64,000 bases of DNA from Pseudomonas fulva (GTDB taxonomy: Bacteria > Pseudomonadota > Gammaproteobacteria > Pseudomonadales > Pseudomonadaceae). The notes below the pieces were generated by a model. That model did not search any database. It saw only the letters and a program-made list of their open reading frames with translations, and was not told the DNA's origin. Where the stretch lies: contig NZ_JADNYP010000001.1 of NCBI RefSeq assembly GCF_015680705.1, forward strand, positions 62,001-126,000, given 5' to 3'. Every line of letters begins with the position of its first letter. The first letter of the stretch is position 1. The translations under genes were made by a program, and so were the position numbers. This document shows positions 27,957-36,760 of this stretch, one piece after another.

Positions 27957-28391
27957 ATGAACTATCGCGTCAACGAATTTCGCTTCGCCCTGCCCGACCC
28001 CGAGCTGCAGGACACCAGCATCAATGTCCTGCGCTTCGCCGCGCTGGGCACCTCGCTGATCGTCAGCCGCAGCCTGCTGGCCGAAGGCGAGACCCTGCAG
28101 AGCAACTTCGACGGCCAGTTGCAACGTCTGCGCCAGCAGGTGCAGGACCTGCGCTTCCAGCCTGCCCAGACCATCGGCGTCGGCGCAGGCCAGGCCGTCG
28201 AGGCCATCGAACTGACCAGCCAGTTCAGCCGGGGCCAGGACAAGGTCTACCAGTACCAACTGGCCCTGGTGCTGCCGGGCAGCCGGCGAATGCTCGCGCT
28301 CAGCTACGTCAAGCCGCAGCCGTTGGGCAGCGCGGACGCTGCGCACTGGGCGACGATCAAGCAGTCGCTCGACTTCGACAACCTCGGCTGA
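27957..28391 (+). CDS. EagR-type DUF1795 (DcrB-like) T6SS effector chaperone
   Basis: A 144-residue DUF1795 protein: NEFRFALPDPELQDTSINVLRF at the N-terminus, a central FQPAQTIGVGAGQAVEAIELTSQF region, and a final amphipathic segment. Eag chaperones bind and shield the hydrophobic N-terminal membrane segments of prePAAR effectors and help load them on VgrG. It sits between vgrG (15 bp) and the Rhs gene (11 bp), the usual place for the dedicated chaperone. It has no signal peptide, as expected for a cytoplasmic chaperone. Confidence 0.88.
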   Translation: MNYRVNEFRFALPDPELQDTSINVLRFAALGTSLIVSRSLLAEGETLQSNFDGQLQRLRQQVQDLRFQPAQTIGVGAGQAVEAIELTSQFSRGQDKVYQYQLALVLPGSRRMLALSYVKPQPLGSADAAHWATIKQSLDFDNLG

Positions 28392-28402
28392 CAGGCAAGC
28401 GA

Positions 28403-31400
28403 ATGTCCGATGCATTCTGGGCCGCCCGCGAAGGTGACGCGCTGCTGCACAGCTCGATGATGGCCGACATCGTCGGCGGCGTGCTGGAGGTCGCGGCCAA
28501 CGTGGCCATCGGTGCCCTGGCCACCGCGGCGGTGGGCGCGGCCCTGGGCATCACCGTGGCCACCGGCGGGCTGGGCTGCTTCGTGCTCGGCGCGGTGGTC
28601 GGCCTGGCCGTGGGCGTGGCCATGGCCAAGACCGGCGCCGACACCGGGCTCAGTCGATTATGCGAGGGGCTTGGCAACGCGCTGTTTCCGCCTTCGGTGC
28701 AGGCGACCATTCTCAGCGGCTCGCGCAATACCCGGACCAACGGCAAGCCGGCGGCCCGCGCCGCCGGCGTCGTGCTGGGACCTTCGGCACCCGCGCCCGG
28801 TGGCAGCCAGGACGCACCGCCCGAGCAAGCCGAAGAGACCTTCCTGGACATGGCCAAGGGGTTCTTCTCCCAGCTCTGGCGGCCCACCGTCGCCAGCCCG
28901 GCGGCCAATACCCAGCCAGCCGATGACGACAAGGTGCTGTGCAGCAAGCATCCGGCCATGCCCCCGCAATACCTGGCCGAAGGTTCAGGCAAGGTGCTGA
29001 TCAATGGCCATCCGGCCTCGCGCAGCGGCGACCGGAGCACCTGCGAGGCGGTGATCGTCGATGCCGGACTGGTATCGGACAACGTACGCATCGGTGGCGA
29101 GTCGGTCGTGGTGCGCGAGATTCGCAGCGGCAAGACGCCCGGCATCGGGCTTGCCATCACCGCGTTGATGCTGCTGCGTGGACGCGGCGGCAAGTTCTCC
29201 AGCAGGTTCGGTTGCATGCTGATCGGCGGCGTGACCAACCTGGTAAGCAGCCAGGTCAGCGCCGCCCTGACCGCGGCCATCGTCGGCTCGCCACACCCGG
29301 TCCATGCCGCGACCGGCGCCAAGGTCCTCAATGGGCCGCAAGACCTCGACTTCGAGGTTCCGGCGCTCATCCCATTGCGCTGGCAGCGCTACTACAACAG
29401 CCATGGCGAACGCGAAGACGGGCTGCTCGGTCAAGGCTGGAGCGTGGAGTACGAGGTCTACATCCAGATCCAGGCGCACCCTGACGGTGGCGAGCGCCTG
29501 CTGTTCGTCGACGAGCAGGCCCGCTGCATCGACATGGGCGACATCCCGCCAGGCGATGCCGTGTACAGCCCTGGCGAGGGCCTTGGTGTCAGGCGCGAAC
29601 GCAATGGCGAGGTGCTGATCGAGGATCGCCAAGGCCGCTACCGGTTGTTCCAGCCCGCTCCGGGACGGCCCGGACGGCTGCGTCTGGCCCAGCTGGGCGA
29701 TCGCAACGACAACCGCGTGTACCTCGATTACGACGACCTGGGGCGTCTGCGCGCACTGCGCGATACCTTCGACCTGGTGGAATTGCAACTGCACTACAGC
29801 GAGCGCTGGCCGGCCCGGGTCAGCCACATCGACCGACGCTTCGCCGATGGTGCCGTGCAGCGGCTGGTCAGCTACGACCACGACGGCAACGGTGACCTGG
29901 CCACGGTGCATGCCGACGACGGGCAGCCGACTCGGCATTTCGTCTACGATGGCGGTCGGCGCATGGTCGAGCATCGTTTGCCGTCGGGGCTTGGTTGCTA
30001 CTACGAATGGGCCAGCTGCGCCGATGGCTGGCGCGTGGTTCGCTACTGGAGCGACGCGGGCGATGAATACCGCTTCGACTATGACCTGGCGCTTGGCCAG
30101 ACGCGGGTGACCGACGGCTTGGGACGGGTCGGCACGCGCAGCTGGGACACCCGCTACCAGGTCACGCGCTTCACCGATGCGCTGGGCCTGACCTGGCATT
30201 TCGAGTGGAACGATGAACGCCAGTTGCTCGGTGCCATCGATCCGGCCGGCGGGCAATGGCGCTTCGACTATGACGAATCGGGCAACCTGACGCGCACGCT
30301 CGATCCACTGGGGCGCAGCGAGTCCACCCAGTGGCTGGAGCACTGGGCCTTGCCCAGGCAACGTACCGACCGGGCCGGCAACACCTGGCGCTTCCGCTAT
30401 GATCGGCGTGGCAACTGCATCCGTCGTACCGACCCGCTGGGCCAGCACACCGAAGTCCGCTACGACGCGCACGGGCGCGCCAGCGAACTGATCGACGCCA
30501 AGGGCAACAGCCGGTGCCTGCACTGGAACGACCTCGGCCGTCTGACCGCCGTGGTCGACTGCTCCGGCTACCCGACCCGGCTCATCTACGACCGCAATGG
30601 CCACCTGAGCGAAACGATCGACGCGCTTGGCGAACGTGTGCGCTATCGTCGCGACCTGCATGGGCGACTGCTGGAACTGGTGCATGCCGATGGCAGGCGC
30701 GAGCAGTTCCACTACGACCTTGCCGGTCGCCTGGTCCGGCATACCGATCCGGCTGGCCATGCCCAGCACTACCAGCATGATGCGTACGGGCAGTTGCAGC
30801 GCCATGTCGATCCGCTCGGGCGGGTCGTCGAGCGCCGCCACGATGCCTACGGTCGACTGCTCGCGCTGGTCAACGAGAACGGCGAGGCCTACCGCTTCGA
30901 ATGGGACGCGGTCGACCGGCTGATCGAGCGCCGCGATCTGGACGGCAGCGCGCGGCGGTATCGCTATGATGCGCTGGACGGGCTGGTCGAACTCGAACAG
31001 CTGCCAGCGCCGCATGGACAAGGGCTGGTCATGCTGCCCCAGGCGCCCCTGGCGCCGATCATCCACCGCTTCGAAAGGGATGCGGCTGGGCGCCTGGTGA
31101 GCAAGATCACCGAAGACGGCCACACGCACTACCGGTACGACGCGCTGGACCAGATGCTCGAGGCTTCGTTCATCGACCGGCACGGCAACGCCCAGGCGCT
31201 GAGCTTCGCCTATGATGCGCTGGGCAGGCTGGTCAGCGAACGGGACGGTGATGGCGACGCGCGACACCAGTACGACGAACTGGGCAACCGCACCCGTACC
31301 CAGCTGCCGGACGGTCGCTGGCTGAACCAGCTCTACTATGGCAGCGGCCACCTGCACCAGATCAATCTCGACGGCCTGGTGATCTGCGACTTCGAGCGCG

Positions 31401-32776
31401 ATCGCCTGCACCGGGAGGTGTCGCGCACCCAGGGCAACCTGGAAACACGCAGCGAATACGACCGCGCCGGCCGGCTCCGGGCGCGCCTGAGCCGTACGCG
31501 CTCGAGCGTGGCGCACTTGCCGGCGGCATTGCAGCAGCGCTACGCCTACGACCTGCAGGACAGTCTGCAGGAGCGCTTGATCCAGCAACCTGGCGAGCAA
31601 CTGCAGCAGTGGTTGCTGCACGATGCCACCCAACGCGTGCTGGCATGCCAGACGCCAGGCGGCCTGGAGGAAAGCTTCGCCTACGACCCGGCGGGGAACT
31701 TGCTCGACGGCATTGCCTCGGGTCGGGTACGGCACAATCGGCTGCTGTCCTATCAGGACAAGCGCTATCGCTACGATGCTTTTGGCCGCCTGGTCGAGAA
31801 GCGTAGTGCCCGTCACGGGGTACAGCGGCTGCGTTATGACGCCGAGCAGCGCCTGGTCGAGGTGCGCAGCCTGCGCGCCGGTCGCGAACGTGTGGTACGC
31901 ATGCGCTACGATCCGCTCGGACGGCGGGTCGAGAAGACCGAGCACGATGCCGCCGGTCGTCTGCTCGGGCAGACGCGCTTCAGCTGGGACGGCTACCGCT
32001 TGCTGGGCGAGCGGCGTCATGGCCTGCAGAGCCTGTACCTGTATGCCGGGGACAGCTTCGAACCGCTGGCCAGGGTCGACGGCCGCGATGTCTACCAGCA
32101 GGTTCGCTACTATCATCCCGACCTGAGCGGACTGCCCGCCCGCCTGACCGATGCGCAAGGGACGGTGGTCTGGCAGGCACGCTACCAGGTGTGGGGCAAC
32201 ACCTTGACCGAAGTGCGCGAGGCGGGCCTGGTCGAGGAGCAGAACCTGCGCTTCCAGGGCCAATACCTGGACCGCGAGACCGGCCTGCACTACAACCTGT
32301 TCCGCTACTTCGACCCCGACATCGGTCGCTTCACCCAGCCCGACCCGATCGGCCTGGCTGGCGGCCTGAACCTTTATCGCTACGCGCCCAACCCGGCCAC
32401 CTGGGTCGATCCCCACGGCTTGGCGGTGTGTCGGATGAGCAAGGCTGACCGCGACAACATGGGCGATGCACCCGCCGGCATGCTCAACCCGCACCGGCAC
32501 CACGTGGTGCGCGAAGCAGCCCCGCGCAACTGGAAGCCGGAAAACCGAGCCTATATCCTCGATGCGCAGAAGATCATGAAAGACCTGAATATCGACATCA
32601 ATACCGATCCGCGCAACTTCACCTGGGCGCAGAATGGCGGGCGCACTCACAGCGTCGCCGCGGCCAAGGAAGTCTTCACCCGGCTGAACGAGGTGAAGCA
32701 CCTCGGCCTCAAGGAGGTCGAACGAGTGCTGGCGGAGCTACGCCTTGACTTCACAAAAGGAACAGTCGGTTCATGA
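28403..32776 (+). CDS. prePAAR/PAAR-Rhs T6SS effector with putative AHH-type nuclease tip
   Basis: A 1457-residue polymorphic toxin. The N-terminus has the prePAAR motif AAREGDALLH (residues 7-16), two Gly/Ala/Val-rich membrane segments (about 30-53 and 57-75), PAAR-like segments (about 103-120 and 180-235) and a further hydrophobic stretch (about 245-300). A long RHS/YD-repeat shell follows. The core ends at RYFDPDIGRFTQPDPIGL and then WVDPHGLA (about 1330-1341), the usual self-cleavage region. The 116-residue tip (1342-1457) holds HRHHVV (1364-1369), RAYILDAQKIMKDLNIDIN and THS (His1416). That pattern resembles the AHH/HNH-fold nuclease toxins. The target (DNA or RNA) cannot be told from sequence. 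It overlaps the next gene. Confidence 0.88.
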   Translation: MSDAFWAAREGDALLHSSMMADIVGGVLEVAANVAIGALATAAVGAALGITVATGGLGCFVLGAVVGLAVGVAMAKTGADTGLSRLCEGLGNALFPPSVQATILSGSRNTRTNGKPAARAAGVVLGPSAPAPGGSQDAPPEQAEETFLDMAKGFFSQLWRPTVASPAANTQPADDDKVLCSKHPAMPPQYLAEGSGKVLINGHPASRSGDRSTCEAVIVDAGLVSDNVRIGGESVVVREIRSGKTPGIGLAITALMLLRGRGGKFSSRFGCMLIGGVTNLVSSQVSAALTAAIVGSPHPVHAATGAKVLNGPQDLDFEVPALIPLRWQRYYNSHGEREDGLLGQGWSVEYEVYIQIQAHPDGGERLLFVDEQARCIDMGDIPPGDAVYSPGEGLGVRRERNGEVLIEDRQGRYRLFQPAPGRPGRLRLAQLGDRNDNRVYLDYDDLGRLRALRDTFDLVELQLHYSERWPARVSHIDRRFADGAVQRLVSYDHDGNGDLATVHADDGQPTRHFVYDGGRRMVEHRLPSGLGCYYEWASCADGWRVVRYWSDAGDEYRFDYDLALGQTRVTDGLGRVGTRSWDTRYQVTRFTDALGLTWHFEWNDERQLLGAIDPAGGQWRFDYDESGNLTRTLDPLGRSESTQWLEHWALPRQRTDRAGNTWRFRYDRRGNCIRRTDPLGQHTEVRYDAHGRASELIDAKGNSRCLHWNDLGRLTAVVDCSGYPTRLIYDRNGHLSETIDALGERVRYRRDLHGRLLELVHADGRREQFHYDLAGRLVRHTDPAGHAQHYQHDAYGQLQRHVDPLGRVVERRHDAYGRLLALVNENGEAYRFEWDAVDRLIERRDLDGSARRYRYDALDGLVELEQLPAPHGQGLVMLPQAPLAPIIHRFERDAAGRLVSKITEDGHTHYRYDALDQMLEASFIDRHGNAQALSFAYDALGRLVSERDGDGDARHQYDELGNRTRTQLPDGRWLNQLYYGSGHLHQINLDGLVICDFERDRLHREVSRTQGNLETRSEYDRAGRLRARLSRTRSSVAHLPAALQQRYAYDLQDSLQERLIQQPGEQLQQWLLHDATQRVLACQTPGGLEESFAYDPAGNLLDGIASGRVRHNRLLSYQDKRYRYDAFGRLVEKRSARHGVQRLRYDAEQRLVEVRSLRAGRERVVRMRYDPLGRRVEKTEHDAAGRLLGQTRFSWDGYRLLGERRHGLQSLYLYAGDSFEPLARVDGRDVYQQVRYYHPDLSGLPARLTDAQGTVVWQARYQVWGNTLTEVREAGLVEEQNLRFQGQYLDRETGLHYNLFRYFDPDIGRFTQPDPIGLAGGLNLYRYAPNPATWVDPHGLAVCRMSKADRDNMGDAPAGMLNPHRHHVVREAAPRNWKPENRAYILDAQKIMKDLNIDINTDPRNFTWAQNGGRTHSVAAAKEVFTRLNEVKHLGLKEVERVLAELRLDFTKGTVGS

Positions 32777-33915
32777 ACGACTCGCAAGCCTGTTATGCCG
32801 ATCATCAAGCCTTGCTCGACCGTCTCTACGCAGCTGTCGAGGCCGGCGAGCTGGAACACGTGCGGGCGTTCGCCACGGCACACCCGCACCTGCTGCAACT
32901 GACCCGCTTCGGCAATCCCGACGCCGAAAACTTGCTGCACATCGCGGCGCGTCACGGTCAGCAACCCATGTGCGCCCTGCTCATCGACTGCGGCCTGGCA
33001 GTCGACCAGCCTGCCCGTCGGCATGGTCGCGCCACCGCGCTGGAACTGGCCGCCAGTGGCGGTCATGTCGGCACCTGCCAGTACCTGCTCGAGGCCGGCG
33101 CCAGTGTCGAGGGCCAGCCTGACAGCATCTGCGGGCCATTGCTGGCTGCCACCGTCGCTGGCCAGCGCGAAGTGGTCGAACTGCTGCTGCGCCACGGCGC
33201 CGACGTCAACCGCCTGCACCGGACCCGCAACACCGGCCCGCTGGATGCCGCCGTGGCCTGGAAGCACGACCAGATCGCCGAGCTGCTCAGCGCGGCCGGC
33301 GCCCGGCACATCGATGACATTGGCGATGACCAGATACCCGAGGCGGGCAATGCCATTCTCAATTTCGTCCAGCAGACGGTCGGACGGGTCTTGCCGCTGG
33401 CCTTCAGCCCGGTCAGCGAAGAGCGTCGCGCAAGCCTGCATGTCAGCCTGGTGGCCAGCAAGAACGACTTCAAGCTGCTGTTCACCTTGGGGCAGTTCCA
33501 GGTGCGGCCGATGACCGAGCTGTTCATCTGCCTGCCTGGCGACTGGGCGCTGCCGCGCCTGGAGCATGAAGCCGCCGATGCCTGGCGCTTTCCGGCGCGC
33601 TTGCTGTCGCGCCTGACCCGGCGTGCCTTCGACCGAGGTCCGTTGATCGAGGGCAGCCTGATCCTGCGCGACGACACCGACTATGCCGACCTGGCCTGGC
33701 CCATTGGTGTCGATGCTTTGCTCGCGGTGGACAAACCCTGGCAGGCAGACAGCCAGGGGCAGGACATTCCCGAGGACGAGAAGGTGCTGCTGCTGACCCT
33801 GGCGCCGGTGAAGTTCGCACGCGCCGGTGTGCCACGGGGCCCGGCCCTGGCTGGACTGGTCGAGCGCAAGCGCAAGGCCAGCTGGAAGGCCCTGGCCCTG
33901 CCGATGCCTGCCTGA
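32773..33915 (+). CDS. Ankyrin-repeat/SUFU-domain protein, probable immunity protein for the Rhs tip
   Basis: A 380-residue cytoplasmic protein. Residues about 45-180 form about four ankyrin repeats (ENLLHIAARHGQQPM, ATALELAASGGHVGTCQYLLEAGA, GQREVVELLLRHGADVN). Residues about 205-350 resemble a bacterial SUFU domain (MTELFICLPGDWALP, FPARLLSRLTRRAF, then hydrophobic beta strands near VLLLTLAPVKF). SUFU proteins are a recognised immunity superfamily of polymorphic toxin loci. The ATG overlaps the rhs stop by 4 bp, so translation is coupled to the toxin gene. The immunity role is inferred from this position and domain. Confidence 0.8.
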   Translation: MNDSQACYADHQALLDRLYAAVEAGELEHVRAFATAHPHLLQLTRFGNPDAENLLHIAARHGQQPMCALLIDCGLAVDQPARRHGRATALELAASGGHVGTCQYLLEAGASVEGQPDSICGPLLAATVAGQREVVELLLRHGADVNRLHRTRNTGPLDAAVAWKHDQIAELLSAAGARHIDDIGDDQIPEAGNAILNFVQQTVGRVLPLAFSPVSEERRASLHVSLVASKNDFKLLFTLGQFQVRPMTELFICLPGDWALPRLEHEAADAWRFPARLLSRLTRRAFDRGPLIEGSLILRDDTDYADLAWPIGVDALLAVDKPWQADSQGQDIPEDEKVLLLTLAPVKFARAGVPRGPALAGLVERKRKASWKALALPMPA

Positions 33916-33925
33916 ACATGGCCAC

Positions 33926-33939
33926 GGCCCCACGGGGCC
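33926..33939. terminator. Short bidirectional hairpin between convergent genes
   Basis: GGCCCC-AC-GGGGCC lies 10 bp after the ankyrin-SUFU stop and 18 bp before the convergent gene's stop. It may end both transcripts; the U-tract is poor. Confidence 0.45.
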
Positions 33940-33957
33940 TGGTCTTTGGGCAACAGG

Positions 33958-34935
33958 TCATGGCTGCTGGTAGACCACGCCCCCCAGACGATAGGTCGAC
34001 AGCACCTGAGTGTCGGCGCCCGGCTTCCCAGACTCTGCCAGCTGATCCGCTGGTGCGGTCGGCAGATACATGTGCCGCTGTGCCCAGACTTCTTCCCGGG
34101 GTTTCACATCGCGCCGACGTTCGCCGCGGCTGGACTTGTCGAAATCCTTGAGCTCGCTCAGCTTCATGGGGGTATCACCGGCCAGCACGAACACCGGCAG
34201 GTTAGCCTTCGGCTGCGCGTCCCAGCGCTGACCGCTCGGTCCGAACCAGAGGGTACAGCGCGGATGCGGCGCGATGGTCTTGTGCTTGACCAGGACGTCC
34301 TGGTCATCGAAGTGGACGATCGCCCTGAGGTCGAGGTATTCCGGCGTCTCATGCACGGCGATGCCCTGCTGCTTAGCCCGCGCCTGGGCCGCGGCGGCCA
34401 GTTGCTCGCGTATCTTGCCAACGGCGATGCGCTGCGTCCCGGTGGTATGCCCGGCCCAGGTGAAGGACAGACGTCGCGGCGCGCCATCGAAGGCATGCAC
34501 GCTCCGCTGCAACTGCTTGGTACTGAACGTAGCCGACCCCAACGCCCGGCGCATCAGCCGTGGGCGCATTTCAGGCGTGAGATCCTGGGCGATCCGCTCT
34601 GCCTCGATCGCCGCCATCAACCGCTGTTTCGCCTCGTTGACCTCCTGTGCCAGCCATAGCACCGATTCGCTCAGCTGGAAGTAGCCCGGCAGGCGCATGA
34701 CGGTCCCCGGCGCCTGGCCGACGTCCCGCTCGAAGGTGCCGATGGCCTCGAGCGTGGCATCGATGGCCTGCTGGCCCTCGAGCAGCTCGACTTCGATGAC
34801 GTCGGGGGTACGTTGTTCGTGCAGCACCGGCAGGCGCCAGACCTTGCCGGCGACGACCAGCGATGGCCAGCTTTCGTTGAACGCACGAACGCTGGAAGTA
34901 AGGGCGTGATAGGAGCGTCTTATATCTTCGTACAT
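33958..34935 (-). CDS. Tus-like replication-terminus site-binding protein
   Basis: A 325-residue soluble, basic protein. Its sequence follows Escherichia coli Tus in order: an N-terminal helix, VWRLPVL (Tus VFSLPEV), GTVMRLPGYFQLSESV (Tus AAVRLPGVLCYQVDNL) and a helix-rich middle. Then come LSFTWAGHTTGTQRIAVGKIREQL (Tus LRFGWANKHIIKNL and following), YLDLRAIVHFDDQDVLVKHK, and a C-terminal end RHMYLP (Tus LHLYVAD). Tus binds Ter sites and blocks the replicative helicase from one side. The ATG 34935 has AGGAGG 6 nt upstream. The recognition is from memory of the E. coli protein, not a search. Fork-trap activity in a Pseudomonas is unproven. The divergent flanking region carries Ter-like stretches. 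Confidence 0.7.
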   Translation of the reverse strand: MYEDIRRSYHALTSSVRAFNESWPSLVVAGKVWRLPVLHEQRTPDVIEVELLEGQQAIDATLEAIGTFERDVGQAPGTVMRLPGYFQLSESVLWLAQEVNEAKQRLMAAIEAERIAQDLTPEMRPRLMRRALGSATFSTKQLQRSVHAFDGAPRRLSFTWAGHTTGTQRIAVGKIREQLAAAAQARAKQQGIAVHETPEYLDLRAIVHFDDQDVLVKHKTIAPHPRCTLWFGPSGQRWDAQPKANLPVFVLAGDTPMKLSELKDFDKSSRGERRRDVKPREEVWAQRHMYLPTAPADQLAESGKPGADTQVLSTYRLGGVVYQQP

Positions 34936-35410
34936 GAAAACCTCCTGTGTCGGGAAAGTATAACATTCACGGAAGTCCGGGTAATCGTTGGATGGTTTGT
35001 ACTTTGAATGCGATTGGAAGATCTATCGTCTGGCGTGCTAAGTGGCTGGCGCGACAGGCCACGTAGCGGCCTCGGGATCGGCCCGGCAACCAGACTTCGT
35101 ACAGCCACGAAGATAGGGGCCTGCATACCCTACCCCCTGGTCTGATCAACCGCTCTTAGTTTATTGCGTTGTATGGCATCCAACTTTACCTCCCATATAC
35201 ACGCCATCTGATCTGGAACAGACAGCGCAGAAATCAAAGTTTGCACTAGTATGTTAATGGCTTTTTACAGGGGTGGTATAAATAACACGCCTGCTCCACC
35301 CATCGCCTCGCCGGTCTGCGCCTCGGAACATGCCTGAACTGGTCGTCGTCATCCGTGAAATGGGGCACGCGTTGCCGCGCGCCCGGATCCCGACCAGAGG
35401 ATGAATACCG
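34936..35410. promoter_or_regulatory. 475-bp intergenic region between tus-like gene and erythromycin-esterase gene
   Basis: No credible gene is seen. Near the left end, reading left, TATACT (within 34956-34970) is a good -10 for the tus-like gene and sits in a Ter-like stretch. Near the right end, TTAATG-N17-TATAAA (35254-35282) is a weak rightward promoter. The stretch 35155-35285 is AT-rich compared with its surroundings; the remainder shows nothing I can name. Confidence 0.5.
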
Positions 35411-36724
35411 ATGAACGCTCCAACCGACGCAATCGTCTCGCTCCTGCGGCGTCATGCCGAGCCGCTGCCGGCCAGCGACTCCCCTGCCTTCGGCACGCTG
35501 TTCGATCGCTATGGCGAGGCCACCGTGGTGCTGATCGGCGAAGCCAGCCATGGCACCAGCGACTTCTATGACAGGCGTGCGGCGATCACCCGGCACCTGA
35601 TCCAGGCGCATGGCTTCAACATCGTGGCGGTGGAGGCGGACTGGCCCGACGCGGCGCGGATCGACCGGCGCACGCGGTACCTGGAACCTGCGCGGGACGA
35701 TCGCCAGCCGTTCAATCGTTTCCCGACCTGGATGTGGCGCAATACCGATGTGGAAGCCTTCACCACCTGGCTCGAAGCCTACAACCGTGCCCTTCCCTTC
35801 GAACGACGCGTGGAATTTCGCGGCCTGGATATCTATAGCCTGCGCAGCTCGATCAGCGAGGTGCTGGCCTTTCTCGATCGCAGCGACCCCGAGCTTGCCC
35901 ATGAGGCCCGGCGGCGCTATGGCTGCCTGACGCCCTGGCAGGACGAGCCGGCGCTGTACGGCCATTTCGTCGAGCGCGATGGCCTTGCCCCGTGCGAGGA
36001 AGCGGTGGTCAAGCAACTGCGCAGTTTGCTGGACAAGCGCCTGCACGACTGCACCGAGGACGACGAAGCCTTTTTCGACGCTACCCAGAATGCGCGTGTC
36101 GTGCGTGCCGCGGAGCAATACTACCGGGCAATGTACAAGGGTTCGGTACTGTCCTGGAACCTGCGCGACCAGCACATGTTCGATACCTTGCAGGCCGTGC
36201 TGGCGCGACGCGGTGATGGCGCCAAAGCCGTGGTCTGGGCCCACAACTCGCATATCGGCGATGCGGCGGCCACGGCCATGGGCAGGCGTGGCGAGCTCAA
36301 CATCGGGCGTTTGTGTCGTGCCCACCATGGGCACCAGGCGGTCCTGATCGGCATGAGCACCGACCGTGGCGAAGTGGCGGCGGCCGACGACTGGGACGGC
36401 GACATGCAGACCATGCAGGTGCGCCCTTCCCTGCCGGCGAGCTGGGAGCGGCAGTTTCTCGAAGCCGGTATACCTGCCTCGTTGACCGATTGGCGTGGCG
36501 ACGACCGCCAGGCCTTGCGCGAAGGCTTGTCGGCCTCGCTGCTGGAACGGGCCATCGGGGTCATCTACCGCCCCCATAGCGAACGCCAGAGCCATTATTT
36601 CGAGGCGGTGCTGGCCGAGCAGTTCGACGCGCTGGTATGGATCGAGCAGACCCGCGCCGTCACTGCGCTACCGAGCTCGGCGGCCGAACACGACGAAGAG
36701 GACACCTTCCCTTTCGGCGTGTGA
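35411..36724 (+). CDS. Erythromycin esterase family protein
   Basis: A 437-residue protein of the EreA/EreB superfamily. Family catalytic motifs are present: GEASHGTSDFY (residues 42-52; Glu and His), VAVEADWPDA, WMWRN, and WAHNSHIGD near residue 277. True Ere enzymes hydrolyse the macrolactone ring; many chromosomal homologues, including some succinoglycan-biosynthesis-related ones, have unknown substrates. There is no signal peptide. It is monocistronic, with AGAGGA upstream of ATG 35411. Macrolide resistance should not be assumed. Confidence 0.88.
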   Translation: MNAPTDAIVSLLRRHAEPLPASDSPAFGTLFDRYGEATVVLIGEASHGTSDFYDRRAAITRHLIQAHGFNIVAVEADWPDAARIDRRTRYLEPARDDRQPFNRFPTWMWRNTDVEAFTTWLEAYNRALPFERRVEFRGLDIYSLRSSISEVLAFLDRSDPELAHEARRRYGCLTPWQDEPALYGHFVERDGLAPCEEAVVKQLRSLLDKRLHDCTEDDEAFFDATQNARVVRAAEQYYRAMYKGSVLSWNLRDQHMFDTLQAVLARRGDGAKAVVWAHNSHIGDAAATAMGRRGELNIGRLCRAHHGHQAVLIGMSTDRGEVAAADDWDGDMQTMQVRPSLPASWERQFLEAGIPASLTDWRGDDRQALREGLSASLLERAIGVIYRPHSERQSHYFEAVLAEQFDALVWIEQTRAVTALPSSAAEHDEEDTFPFGV

Positions 36725-36760
36725 CGCACGCGATGCGGCGACCGTACCCAAACAGACCTG

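Noticed and set aside
29340..32400. Possible tandem DNA repeat array
   Set aside because: The repetition is at the protein level (divergent YD/RHS repeats), not identical DNA units; no CRISPR-like spacing exists.
28985..32701. Very long open frame (1238 codons) antisense to the Rhs gene
   Set aside because: High GC at third codon positions keeps antisense frames open. Its translation has no domain pattern, and the sense frame has clear YD repeats.
28403..35410. Genomic island or insertion sequence around the effector module
   Set aside because: No transposase, integrase, tRNA or flanking direct repeats were seen; only the AT-rich intergenic patch differs in composition.
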